Shown here one piece after another: positions 32,282 through 42,655 of a stretch of 64,000 nt of DNA. The DNA comes from Entrophospora sp. SA101 (Eukaryota; Glomeromycota; Glomeromycetes; Entrophosporales; Entrophosporaceae), in NCBI GenBank assembly GCA_958430865.1, contig CAUDNR010000890.1:153406-217405 (forward strand), read 5' to 3'. The position numbers and the translations under genes were made by a program. Below the pieces are notes generated by a model. The model saw only the letters and a program-made list of their open reading frames with translations. It was not told where the DNA came from and did no database searches. Position 1 is the stretch's first letter, and each line of letters begins with the position of its first letter.

Positions 32282-32680
32282 CTAACTAATTATCTTTTTC
32301 CTTCTGGCGTCTAACTCTTCCGCTAGTGCTTCGGTCGAGATAGCCAGCACATAAAAAATGGCTCGTTCAATTTTTATCAGCATTTTTTCATCCAACTGAC
32401 CGACAAATTGTCCCACTCTTTTTACTTTATCAGTAGTAGTAATTTGGTCGATTAAGATTTTGCCAGCCTTATTGTTAATAAAAGTTTCTACTTCAAAGGA
32501 ATAAATTTTATCTCCTTCTTTTAAGGAAGTTAACGGAAGAATAATTATTACCGGACTAGCTTGATTTTGGCGATTATTGGAAATCACTACTCCCATATGG
32601 AGGTCTTTTAATTCATGTCCGCCTTTGTCCGGCAAATTCACTCAGTAAACTTCTCCTCTCTTAAATATCCGTTCGGCCAT
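32282..32680 (-). CDS. MazF/PemK-type toxin
   Basis: 132 residues from ATG 32678-32680. Matches the MazF/PemK RNase pattern: FKRGEVYWVNLPDKGGHEL at the start, then VVISNNRQN, VIIILPLTSL, and a later KILIDQITTTDKVKRV followed by GQLDEKMLIKIERAI. The usual Arg-Pro before the VVIS strand reads His-Met-Gly here, so activity could be altered; the Thr of the PLTS strand is kept. The start codon immediately follows the stop of the upstream gene (TAGATG), the arrangement of an antitoxin-toxin operon. Confidence 0.85.
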
Positions 32681-32923
32681 CTATTTTTGCTCTTTTTTGA
32701 CTCTTTCCGCTCAATCAGTCATGGCGGCTTGCTCCCATTGTTTTGCTTCAGCTAATCGGCGGGGGTCTTGTCAAGCTTCCTGGTATTCTTGGAGTAATTT
32801 ATCTTCTTGGGAAAATTCTCCTTGGTCTTGCTCGGAAAAAACTTGGTAAGAAATTTGTTCTTTATTTAACAGATTTCGCACCTTTTCGCTGTTGTCCGTT
32901 TTAATTATTATTAGTTCAGTCAT
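32681..32923 (-). CDS. MazE-like antitoxin
   Basis: 80 residues from ATG 32921-32923, ending at TAG 32681-32683, with the MazF-like start directly after. Begins MTELIIIKTDNSEKVRNLL; the C-terminal half is a charged helix (QEYQEAWQDPRRLAEAKQWE) typical of antitoxin tails that wrap a MazF dimer. There is no clear DNA-binding motif. Assignment rests mainly on gene order. Confidence 0.7.
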
Positions 32924-33030
32924 AATATACTATTTTAATCTTTAATGTTTGATGTAGAAATATAGATGTATATATCTATTTTTTGAATTACCCATAAGTT
33001 CCTTGTCCATTATTTTTCTCTTTTTTCTAA

Positions 33031-33834
33031 TTAAATGTTTAAATCATTAGCCGAAACACATTCCTCGATCAATTTAATAACCGGTTCTCAGCAATCAATT
33101 TCAAAAGTATTTTTTTTCCCTTGCAAAACCATGACAATCCGTTCTAATCCAGCACCCGTATCGACACATTTTTCGGCCAAAGGCAGATATTCTTCCCCTT
33201 TATGATAAAACTCAGGGAAAACAATATTACAAATCTCAATAAACCGCTTATTGTCTAATTCTTCAATATTTTTTGGTAATTCTTGCTCATTATGAAAGTC
33301 AAAATATAACTCGGTATTAGAACCGCAGGGACCATCACCCATATCTCAAAAATTAGTCTTTTTACTGCCGAAAAGAATATGGCTTTCTTTTACTCCTTGT
33401 TTTTTTCAAACTTCATAACTAACTTGGTCATTTTCTCAAACCGTAATAAAAAGGTTTTGCGGGTTCATATTTAACCATTTGGGCGAAGTAAATCATTCTC
33501 AAATAATAGGAATAACTTGCTCTTTAAAATTGCTACCAATAGAGAAGTCTCCTAGCATTTCAAATAAAGTTTGGTGATAAGACTGAGCGTTAATGTTCGC
33601 CAAATCGTCGGTGCGAATTACTCGTTGACAGTTTACTAAATTACGAGCTGGAGCCAAGGTGGGATTGTTGAAATATTTTTTTAAGGTAGCCACACCGGAA
33701 TTAATCCACAACAAAGAGGGGTCATTGTGAGGAATAAGGGAAGATGGTTCTAACAAATAATAGCCTTTTTGTTGAAAAATATCCAGTCAACTTTGGCGGA
33801 CATAATTAATGGTGAATTTAGTTTGCGAGTTCAT
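33031..33834 (-). CDS. alaS: Alanyl-tRNA synthetase, catalytic domain only (267 aa)
   Basis: ATG 33832-33834 to TAA 33031-33033. The class II core is complete: N-terminal YYLLEPSSLIPHNDPSLLW, motif 2 NCQRVIRTDDL with EMLGDFSIG, WDMGDGPCGSNTELYFD, and motif 3 VDTGAGLERIVMVLQG. Bacterial AlaRS has about 870 residues; this protein stops just after FEIDCWEPVIKLIEE, so the tRNA-recognition helices, editing domain and C-Ala domain are missing. No continuation appears in any frame in the 100 bp after the stop. Either the rest is encoded elsewhere, or the enzyme is minimal. The upstream start is standard. Confidence 0.9.
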
Positions 33835-33862
33835 TATTATAATTTTTCTTTAACGTCTTTAC

Positions 33863-34156
33863 TTAATTTTTCTTTTTGGCGTTTTTCTTTCGATAAACCT
33901 TTCATCAAATTTCTTTTCTCATTCTTTGGTTTTCTTTTTCCATTGTTCCCTTACTTGCTGAAAACAATTTTGCAATTCTGGTTCATATTATCTCCTTGTT
34001 TTCACTAAAACTTTTTATCCACTTTCGCAAACTGGGTAAAAAATCCCCCTTTTTGGGACAGTCATTTTTGCAATCCTCAATGCCTTCAGCGTCATATCCT
34101 CAGCGAACTTGTAATAAATTGCTAACTAATTCGCAACAAATTATTTTCTTATTCAT
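33863..34156 (-). CDS. Small basic protein, 97 aa
   Basis: ATG 34154-34156 to TAA 33863-33865, with several TGA Trp. Begins MNKKIICCELVSNLLQVRWG, contains DCKNDCPKKGDF, and ends in a very basic helix (IWWKVYRKKNAKKKN). Four Cys may bind metal. Plus-strand frames here are shadows. No family recognised; it lies between alaS and the tmk group, same strand. Confidence 0.5.
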
Positions 34157-34254
34157 TTTTCTCGTTATTTATTTTTTCCCAATTATGCGGTCAGTAATAA
34201 CCACTTCCGCCCGTGCAGTAGAACCGATATCTTTCACCAATTACAAATTTTTTC

Positions 34255-34500
34255 CTAAAATCAACTTCAGATTGCTGGCCAAAAAAATACTAGTTTTATG
34301 CTCTTTCCATTTTCAAAATCATTATAATCTTGGCTAAATTCGTCCTTTTCTAAAATAATTTCGTAATATTCCGTTCCTTTTGGATAAGGCGGAGGATAGT
34401 CAACATAACAACAAGGCTCTTTAATAAATTCGCCCGTCTGAACTTTCTTTTTGCTTATTTTCCTCACTTTTCCTAAAAATTGAAATGCCATTAATTCCAT
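34255..34500 (-). CDS. Hypothetical protein, 81 aa
   Basis: ATG 34498-34500, or ATG 9 nt further in (MAFQFLGKVRKISKKK). Beta-rich with CCYVDYPPPYPKGTEYYEI and EFSQDYNDFENG; ends after three TGA/TGG Trp at TAG 34255-34257. It follows tmk by 13 bp. The beta pattern would suit a small OB or Tudor-like fold, but that is a guess. Confidence 0.55.
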
Positions 34501-34513
34501 ATACTTTCATTGG

Positions 34514-35164
34514 CTAGGAATTTGTTTTATTTGACTTTTCTTCAATTATTTCCCAAACTTCCTTAAATACTTCGTCTTGGCTTCTATCAGCATTAATTAT
34601 GTGAATTCTTTCCGGAAAATAACTTTTCATTTTTAAATAACCATTACGAATTACTTGGTGAAATTCTAACTTAGAATTGTCTCAATTATTGGGTTCTGCT
34701 CCCGTTTCTTGTCGTCTTTGATTTATTCTTGCGACGGTTTTTTTTGGTTCGATATCTAAGACAAAAGTTAAATCGGGAAAGGGAATATCAATAGTGTTTT
34801 GTCAAACCTCAACTAATTTAGTAATGGGAATTTTGCCTCTAATTCCTTGATAAACCAAGGTGCTGTCAATATAACGGTCGGTTAGAACTGTTTTACCGGC
34901 AGCCAAATCAGGCTTGATTATGGTTAAAACGTGCTCGTTGTGGTTAGCAGTAAAAAGAAAAAATTCTGTTCAAACATCAGTAATTAAATTTCTTTTCACC
35001 AAATTTTCCGTAACCAAGTCCCAAACTTTTTCTCCTAAAATAGTGCCACGGGGTGATTGAGTAATAACCGAATTAATAATTGTTTCATTTAGTTTTTTAA
35101 TTAAGGTAGATTTACCACTACCATCTATCCCTTCGATGGAAATTAATAATGCTTTTTTATTCAT
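34514..35164 (-). CDS. tmk: Thymidylate kinase
   Basis: 216 residues. Phosphorylates dTMP to dTDP. P-loop EGIDGSGKSTLIKKL at residues 10-24, the DR(Y/H) motif in TDRYIDSTLVYQG, and the lid with ARINQRRQETGAEPN. Start ATG 35162-35164 lies inside the last codons of the upstream tdk-Nudix gene (8-nt overlap), so translation is coupled. Together with tdk this gives a thymidine salvage route to dTDP. Confidence 0.95.
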
Positions 35165-36167
35165 GTTTTATTAGGTTATTTTTTTGCAGAGATTTAAACA
35201 CTTGCGGAAGAAAGGTTTTGCTGGCTTCTGAACTTAATTCATTAGCCTGTTGGTAGGTAAAAAACTTAATATCTGAAACTTCGGAATTTTGTTTAACAAT
35301 TTTTCCGTTAAAATCATTAGTTTCAAAGAGATGCGTTTTCCATCATTTCTTGCGATAATAAATTCATTCCGTGCAGAGCAGTTCTAAATTATTTATTGTC
35401 AGATTAGTTTCCTCCCTAATTTCTCGGATAGCACATTCTAAGGGGGTTTCTCCTTTATCTATTGTCCCCCCCGGCAAGTTTCAGCCTTTGCCAATATCAT
35501 AGACCATTAGAAATTTTTCATCTTGTCAAATAACTACTCGGGCATTCTCTCCCTCAACTCTATTGTATTTTTGAGAAATTATCTCTAATTTAGCAATCGG
35601 AACATAATGCTGACGGCAATAACTACCGTATTTTTCTCCTCCGCCGACATAATCGGTGGATTTTTCCGGTAATTTAGTTAACTTTCACTGACTTTTTACG
35701 GCTTGCTGTTCACAATCTTCAATTTGACATTTGGCTGCTAATTTGACTACCTGTTCGGCCACCGCCAACAAATCAGCGGTCGTAGCAAAAGGTTGATTAG
35801 CAAAATAGTTTCAATCTAAACCAGCCACTATTATTTTTTTCCCCTGCTGGGCTAATGCTTCTAAATAAGGCACTGCGTCAGACGCAAAAAAGTGTATTTC
35901 ATCGATAAAAATATTTTCTGCTTGTTCTTTATATTGTTCTATTTCGGCAATATTAGTAATAGAAATGGCCGTGATTTTTTCTCCGCGGTGAGAAACTATA
36001 TCATTCAAACTATAACGCTTATCACTAACGGGCTTAAATACTAAACATGATTGGTAATTTTTACACTGATTATATTTGTCAATTAGCAGACTAGTTTTGC
36101 CGGCAAACATGGGACCAGTAATGATGGTAAGGGAACCTATTTTTACATTTTCAAGGCTTTTATTCAT
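35157..36167 (-). CDS. tdk: Thymidine kinase fused to a Nudix hydrolase, 336 aa
   Basis: One frame, ATG 36165-36167 to TAA 35157-35159. Residues 1-195 are a type II (TK1-like) thymidine kinase: P-loop ITGPMFAGKTS, DEIHFF, AGLDWNYFANQPF and a Cys-containing lasso region (KCQIEDCEQQA, GGGEKYGSYCRQH). Residues 205-336 are a Nudix domain with a complete box: GGTIDKGETPLECAI directly followed by REIREETNL. The link between the two is short and no stop or start intervenes (two TGA there are Trp). A kinase making dTMP joined to a hydrolase that removes a nucleoside diphosphate group suggests nucleotide pool cleaning, but the Nudix substrate is unknown. Overlaps both neighbours. Confidence 0.9.
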
Positions 36168-36969
36168 GCTGAAAATTCTCTTTTTTTAAGTCGCTTAACG
36201 AATTCTTAATTAACAAAACCTTTTGGTGGTGCTTAATAGTCAGATAAAAAGGAGCAACAACAATTATTTTAGCATTGTTCTCTACTATATTACTAAGGAT
36301 ATTAGGATTATCATCTATCACCATTTCACAATCAGGAACATTTTTTCTAATTCATTCGCCTTTGGTTTGACCTTGACCTTCACTATCAAAACCAATCAAT
36401 TCTAAGGAACAATTAGGGAATTTGCCAAAAGTCTCACTAAATATTTTTCTCTTGCGAGGGTCGCCATTCGGAAAAGACCTCTTGTCATAAGCAGAGAGGA
36501 AAGTCACTGCTACTTTATTTTCTTTGACTAATTTTAATAACTCTTGGGCCAAAGTAAGAAAAGAGGTTTGCTCGTAAAAATCAGGTTCGTTTTTTATTTT
36601 GTCAATCTTTTCTTTAATACTTCTCAGACCAAGAGCAAAACTGTCACCTTTACTTAGACAACTTTTTATCTTGCTCTTATCATTATAGATGGAATGACTA
36701 CCATAGTCAGAAAAATAAATTGGGGCATTGGGCCAGAAATCCCGAAAAAATTCGGCAAATGGGGTTCCGTTCGGTTTTCACCAAGGAGCGTCATAATAGG
36801 CTCCTTCTCGTTCGGATAATTCGTAATATACTTTCGGTTCCAGCGGTTGAATTACTTCATCTCAATCACAAACTACTTTCAATTTTTCGGGAGTGTTTTT
36901 AAAGTGACTATAAAGACAATTAATTACTCCTTTGCTAGTGGCTTCTTCCTGATATCTTTTTTCATTCAT
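36160..36969 (-). CDS. HAD-superfamily phosphatase, nucleotidase-like, 269 aa
   Basis: ATG 36967-36969 to TAA 36160-36162; seven TGA Trp codons. HAD motif I is VCDWDEVIQ (Asp-x-Asp) near residue 35; motif III Lys and motif IV lie in TKGEWIRKNVPDCE then MVIDDNPNIL. The cap region between is Tyr/Trp-rich. Its last 8 nt overlap the start of thymidine kinase, and the next gene is tmk, so a 5'-nucleotidase or other nucleotide phosphatase is likely. An alternative ATG 6 nt downstream (36963-36965) is possible but out of frame. Confidence 0.75.
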
Positions 36970-37003
36970 GTGTATTAATTAATTTTGCTAAAATTGAAAT
37001 AAA

Positions 37004-37567
37004 ATGAAAGAAAGTAATTTGTTAGTCATTATTTCCGGAGTTAGTGGGGTCGGAAAAAGCGAAGTAATGAAAAGGTTATTAACTTACTCCGAATTAAATA
37101 GTCAAAAATTAATTACTACCACTACTCGCTCGCCAAGATCCGGAGAAAAAGACGGTCAGGACTATTATTTTATTAGTCGAGAAGAATTTCGGGAAGGTAT
37201 TGTTAATAATCAGTTTTTAGAGCATGTTGAGTACAATAACAATTACTATGGAACCTCGTTAAATAGTTTAAAAAAAGGTTTGTTATCCAAAAATATCCTC
37301 CTGATTGTTGATGTGCGAGGATTTCAGAAAATAAAGACATTGTGAGCCGGTAAAATTATTTCTTTCTGGTTACAACCGCCCAACCGTGCTAAATTGCTAG
37401 CCAATTTACGAAAGCGGGGCGAAAGAGAAGCAGAGATAAAGAAGCGATTAACTATTGCGGAAAGTGAGATACCTTTTGCCCAGGAATATGACTTTATTCT
37501 TACAGTTAACGATAATTTAGACCAAGTAGCCGCAGAAATTAAAAAAAAAATTCTTGGTTTAGTTTAA
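37004..37567 (+). CDS. gmk: Guanylate kinase
   Basis: 187 residues. Phosphorylates GMP/dGMP. P-loop IISGVSGVGKSEVM at residues 8-21, TTTTRSPRSGEKDGQDYYF (GMP-binding loop), EHVEYNNNYYGTS, and lid RKRGEREAEIKKRL. Divergent from the HAD-tdk-tmk operon, 34 bp apart. A TAAAAT hexamer lies 9 nt before ATG. Ends 3 bp before the tail-to-tail J-domain gene. Confidence 0.95.
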
Positions 37568-37569
37568 AT

Positions 37570-40365
37570 TTACCTTCCACTAAATTTCTTTCGTGCTCGC
37601 AGAATAACAAATATTATAATCAGCAGTGGTGCTATAATCAAGGTAGCAATTGCAATCTTTTTCGGTCAGGAAGTTCCTGGCTCTTCTGGCTGATTTCCCT
37701 GCGAAAAACTGGTCTCGTTAAGAGCAGCAGCCATTTTTTGCTCTTTAACTAACTGTAAAACATTTTGCTTAATCATTTCAATAATATCAGGGTCTCGCGA
37801 GTTTTTAATTTTTTCTTTAAAATCTTTATTTTTCCCTAATTCGATATTTAACGTACCAATTTCCTGTTCAATTTCCCCAATAGCATCATTAACAATAACT
37901 TCTAATTTCTCATTTTTTTTATCATTTATGGCTGCTAGTAATTTCTCATTGAAAGCACTAATCTCTTCTAATTTATCCAAACTATTTAATTTTTCTTCTA
38001 AACTCTTATGAGGAGCGAAAAGTTGGGTCGGCAATTCGCTGATTTCTACTGCCAATTTTTGGTGACCTTCCTTGGTTTTTTTCGCTATTTCTACAGTTAT
38101 ATTTTTTTTCCTATTTTCTACTAAATCCTTTTTCTTCTCTTTTGCTTCATCTTCATTCATTTCACCATTATCTTTTTTCTTATTAATCTCAGCTTCAATT
38201 ATTTTTAATAAGCGGTCTCGCTCGGCATTCATGCCGGTCTCATTTTTTCCAGCCAAGTTAGTTTTTCAATTCTCTCCCAAAATGCTTTCGGGCAAACCAG
38301 CTGCTTGTAAGGCCTTGGCTATTTCTTGAATAATAGCACGAACAGCATCTTTGTTTTTGGCAACAAAATCTGTGATTTTTTTGATGAAATTATCCCTTAA
38401 TTGTTCAATTTTCTTCTTATCCAAACCTTGGAATTGACCTTCTCAGTTTTTCCCCAAAATGGCTTCTATTTTGGCTTGGTCTTGTCCTAAATCATTAGCC
38501 CGTAAAGCATTTATTACGGCTCCAATGGCACTTTTAATCTCCTGGTCGTTATCTTGCCCTTGATTATCAATTAATTTAGCCAAACGAAGAAATTCAGCAT
38601 CAATAGCCGATTTGCCTTGAAAACTTCTGAAATGTTCTTTTAAAGTTTTACCTGACCCTAAAATGGTTTTTTCTGAAATTGAAGCGATGGCTAATTTTTG
38701 GGTAAGTTTTCGGCAGGCAGAAATTCGATAAATATTGTTAAGGTAAGCATTTTTTCATTTATCAATTTCCTTAATATTACCTTTTAATTTGTAATAGAAA
38801 TCGTTTCTTCATAAATTTTTCATTCCAACTTCTGAATCTTTGTAACCAGCCTCTTTAAGAGCCAGTTCTATCTCCTGAACTGCGTCTTTTCCAGGGTCCC
38901 CTGGTTTTTTGTGGTTATTATTTCTGGGTTTGCTTCCTTTCTTACTAATTTCCGCCCGAAGTTCTTTAAAAATTTTATCGATTTCAGTTAATAAATTGCT
39001 ATCTGAAATGCTTTTAAACTTCATTTTAGTGTAATCAATAGTAAAACTTCCACTATAAGAAGAAGATGATTTGCTCTGATGCCCCACCTCTTCTAATTCT
39101 CCTAACTTTCTTAATTTTGTTTCGAGAGGGCCAGTAGTATTACCTTGAAGATTACCCCCTTCTGCATCTATTAAATTATTCAACTCGGTTAATTTTTCTT
39201 TCACCAATTTTTTAATAGCAAGGAAATTTTGGCAATTCTTGATAACTTGTTTATAAAGATAATGATTAGGCTCATCGAATTCTAATAATAGTATTCCTTT
39301 TTCACCTTCTCTTTTTCCTGTAACGAAATGAAATTTTTCAGTATTTTGGGTGTCTTCGGGTCCAGAAAGTTCATTTCAACCGTCTAAGTCACGAAGTATT
39401 TCCAGATTTTCATTTTGAGCATCTTGGTACTTATAATAACCTTTGGGAGCTTTTTTTCCGTAGACAATTCGTTTAATTTTATTTTTAATTTGTTCGGCAT
39501 AATTGTTAACATCATCTAAATGTTGGTAATTTCAAATATCAGTTTTAAAATTGGCGAAAGTTCCAAGTTCAGAAGTATTAATAACTCTTTTGCTTCCAGT
39601 TTTTCAGTTTCCTGGCTTATTAAAAAAAGCCTTGTCGTTGCCTTTCAACTCATCTTCGAGATTTATTAAAAGTTCATAAACTTTAATTATTCAGTTAGCA
39701 CACCGACTAACTCCTAACTTAGAACTCGGTTTGTCAATTTTTTTATCAATAAAAGTTGGGGACGGGAAAAGGTGAACATATCCGCTGACATCAAGACCTT
39801 CCTCATCACTTTTTCCGTCAACATCATTCCCTTCGTTTCCTAAGTTTCCTGAATTGGGATCAGTCTTTCGGGAGAGTCTTTGTAATCTGTCTTTGACTGC
39901 TTGTCTAAATTGGGGGCTTGGTTTAACGGCAATGATATCTTCATAATGCTTATCATATTCATTTCTAACCGTCTCATTTGAAAGGATGCTCCAAGCTTTT
40001 ATGCCATCTTTTGCCACTTCTTCTCCATTTTTAGACTTGTCGGGATGATTTTTTAACTGAGTTTGATGAAAACGATACTTAATCTGTTTAATTACGGTGT
40101 CTTGTTTGCTACTTGTTCTGATTTTCTTAATTTCGCCAGTTGGAAGTTTCTTCTCTGAAGTTGTAATAACTTCTTCACCGTCATATTCATCATTATTATT
40201 CTTTTTTAAAAGCCCCAAGGCTCTATCTTTTAAACCGATAGCCTCATAGGCATCAAAATTGGCTATATTAACATTTTCGTCTTTGACATTTTTTATAATT
40301 ATTTTTAAAAAATTATCAGAAAATCCTTTGTAGGTTGTTGGTTGTGGTTTTGTTGTTCCTGGCAT
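37570..40365 (-). CDS. J-domain protein with C-terminal membrane anchor, 931 aa
   Basis: ATG 40363-40365 to TAA 37570-37572 in one frame with TGA as Trp. Residues about 85-150 are a J-domain: IKQIKYRFHQTQLKNHPDKS with the HPD tripeptide, then AWSILSNETVRNEYDKHYE. J-domains stimulate Hsp70 (DnaK) ATPase, so this part must meet a Hsp70, in the bacterial cytoplasm or in a host. No zinc-finger or DnaJ C-terminal domain follows; instead there are 750 residues of charged helices, then a Pro/Glu linker, a membrane helix (IAIATLIIAPLLIIIFVIL) and a basic tail (RARKKFSGR). Same plan as the anchored group. A hairpin and a T18 tract lie upstream. Confidence 0.88.
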
Positions 40366-40390
40366 GATTGTTAAAATTTTAGATTAAAGA

Positions 40391-40418
40391 AAACACCTTG
40401 CCTTAAAAGAAGGTGTTT
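40391..40418 (-). promoter_or_regulatory. 9-bp hairpin upstream of the J-domain gene
   Basis: AAACACCTT pairs with AAGGTGTTT around a 10-nt loop. On the minus strand it lies in the leader of the J-domain gene, 26 nt before the ATG. On the plus strand it is followed by the T18 tract after 10 nt, so it could also act as a terminator against read-through. Confidence 0.5.
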
Positions 40419-40428
40419 ACTATTACTG

Positions 40429-40446
40429 TTTTTTTTTTTTTTTTTT
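40429..40446. repeat. T18 homopolymer upstream of the J-domain gene
   Basis: Eighteen T (A18 on the gene's strand), 64 bp upstream of the ATG at 40365. Tracts of this length slip easily and in mycoplasmas control lipoprotein promoters; here that role is inference. Confidence 0.85.
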
Positions 40447-40548
40447 GCTATTTCTGTCATGTTATTTTGTATATTATATATTTTTGTTGTCTTTTAAATA
40501 GTTTTAAACTAATTATTTTTTCAATCAATTAATTTCTACTTCCTTATT

Positions 40549-41112
40549 TTATAAATCTTTTTTATAACTATTAAACCGACTCATCATTTTTTCAAAATTG
40601 TTTTCTTTTATTCATTCCAGTAAACTAGCCAGTAAATTAGGCATGATTTTCCTTATTTCTTCTTTTTCTGGTGAGGAAAAATTTTGTAAAACTCAATTTT
40701 TAATAAGAAAATTTTGCTCACAACCAATGCCAACCCGCAATCTTTTAAAGTTCTCGCTTCCAAGTAATTTAATAATGTTCTTCATCCCATTATGTCCGCC
40801 AGCAGAACCTTGGCAGCGATAACGGAATTTCCCTAATGGCAAAGCAATATCATCATAAATTACCAGCAAGTTATCCAAAGGAATACGAAAATAGTTCAGA
40901 AAGGCCGCAATACATTCACCAGAATTATTCATGTAAGTTTGGGGTTTGAGAAGAATATAGGCACTGGTTTGACAATAAAAACCGTTGAACTTTTTTTTGT
41001 TTAATTCGACATTTAATTCCTGAGCCAACTGGTCGATAACCTCAAAACCTAAATTATGCCGAGTATTTTCGTATTCTTTACCGGGATTACCCAAGCCAAC
41101 GATTAGTTTCAT
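40549..41112 (-). CDS. pth: Peptidyl-tRNA hydrolase
   Basis: 187 residues from ATG 41110-41112, read past a TGA at 40693-40695 to TAA 40549-40551. Releases tRNA from prematurely freed peptidyl-tRNA. Motifs: VGLGNPGKEYENTRHNLGF with the catalytic His, LLKPQTYMNNSGE, VIYDDIALPLGKFR, and GSAGGHNGMKNI. Length matches the family. It follows the UV-endonuclease gene on the same strand by 36 bp. Confidence 0.95.
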
Positions 41113-41148
41113 TCTTAATTATGTTTTCCTTTAATAGTTCTTGTAAGG

Positions 41149-42075
41149 CTAATTCTTTCATTTTAATTTCGCAAACTCAGATCGGAATTGAACTGGGCGG
41201 AAGCGTTTTTTGGTGATAATAATCACAATGTCCGGTATTATTTTGGCCACAACTTTCTGACCATTGAAAAATTGGCGTTGGACTTGTTCAAGTAGTCATA
41301 AATCACTCTCAATTTTCCTTGTCTGGGTTAATTTGCGAAGGTTAACCACCTCATGAGCGTTATCTCAAACTAACGGCAAAATGATTCCATATTTTTCCCG
41401 ACAATAATGGTGAAATTTATAAAGATTAGCCGAATTTCAAAATCCTCGTGCTTCATTTTCCAGACAAATTCTTTTCAGTACAGAATTGGGTAATTTACTA
41501 ACTGCCTCGGCGGCTCAATGAATATATTTCTCCTCTCCTAAACTTGTTACAAATTCCCGTTTTGAATTAAGATGAGTAATAATAATTGCTTTTTCTGATA
41601 TCAGTTCTAAAACTTTGGCATGATAAATTAACTCGGCTTGGGAATTTGTTCTTATTATTTCCTCAGCCGCCGCCAAACTAACAAATTGCGATGAGTGCAG
41701 GGAAACAGTAATTTTTTTCTCCGCAATAAACTTTTTTATTTCTTGGCAAAGGCTCCGGACTTTCGCCTCTTTTAGAACTAATTCATAATTCATTTTCTCT
41801 TGGTCAAAACTCTTTAAAGTGGCTAATGGTAGTAATTTAGAAGTAATACGGGAATGAACCACCGAAACAGGAAGATTATTGAGAGTAAATTTTACTATTT
41901 TGAGATTATGTTCGACAATTGTTAAATATTTTTCTCAAGTTGCCTTTGGACCAAGATTAGTTGAATCTTTTGCCAGAATAGTTTTAGTAATATCGCGGTG
42001 CCTTTTTCCTTTTTTCTCATAACCACGCAAGGTGCTAACTAAACCAAATTTATAACAATTATTGCTTTCGGACAA
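41149..42075 (-). CDS. uvsE: UV-damage endonuclease (UvsE/UVDE family)
   Basis: About 308 residues; the frame starts at TTG 42073-42075 (no ATG upstream before TAA) and ends at TAG 41149-41151. The fold is a TIM barrel with metal residues. Family segments seen: GLVSTLRGYEKKGKRH, VEHNLKIVKFTLNN, VVHSRITSKLLPLAT, VSLHSSQFV, RICLENEARGFWN and ILPLVWDNAHEVV. UVDE nicks DNA directly 5' to UV photoproducts and some other lesions and starts an excision route independent of UvrABC. The presence in a reduced mollicute genome is unexpected, and the host is underground, so other lesions may be the real substrate (inference). Confidence 0.88.
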
Positions 42076-42241
42076 CGCTATAATTTAATTTTAGTAGCAA
42101 CAATATACGGTTATCAAAACATTCGTTCACTTGGAATTTACCAGTTTTGGAGGTTGCAGTGTTTGGTGATAATTAGGTTGAGCTTCCTAATTTTTGGATT
42201 GGTTCTCATCACTTCTGCCAATTTCATATAAAAATAATCAT

Positions 42242-42502
42242 ATGCCAACCATTAATTTAAACAACATCACCATTAAAAAATTACAAGACAAAAATCTTAA
42301 TAATTATTACCTAATTGTCAATAACGATAACCAAGATGAAGTCTATTTCTGTTTTGAACGAGCAGTTAAAGACGGTTGAGATAGCTTGGTTAATAATTGA
42401 GAACAAATAAAAGAAGTTGAATTAGAATTTGAAGTTAATGACAAGGGGAACAAGAAAGTGATTAGTATTTTTACTCCCCAAGGAGACAATTTTATTGTTT
42501 AA
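42242..42502 (+). CDS. Small hypothetical protein, 86 aa
   Basis: ATG 42242 to TAA 42500-42502 with two TGA Trp. All-beta looking (ITIKKLQDKNLNNYYLIVNN, EVYFCFERAVKDGWDSL, VISIFTPQGDNFIV). Intact and protein-like. No family recognised; isolated between the divergent uvsE and tRNA-Arg. Confidence 0.65.
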
Positions 42503-42655
42503 TTTACTCTCTCACTCATTACACGCCTTATCTCCAACTTTAAATTCCTTTTTTTTCTGATAAGTAGTCGGTGATATTTTTAACTCTTTTTTTAGTTCAA
42601 ATTAAAGACTCGAAACTAGATGTAGTGTCAATAAAAATTATTATTTTCTTGTATT

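Noticed and set aside
33769..34337. Plus-strand ORFs over alaS start and the small basic gene
   Set aside because: Phe/Leu-rich shadows of the minus-strand genes, which carry recognisable motifs or better composition.
40391..40446. Simple rho-independent terminator for a plus-strand gene
   Set aside because: No plus-strand gene ends there; gmk ends at 37567 and the stretch is upstream of a minus-strand gene. Kept as regulatory hairpin plus repeat.
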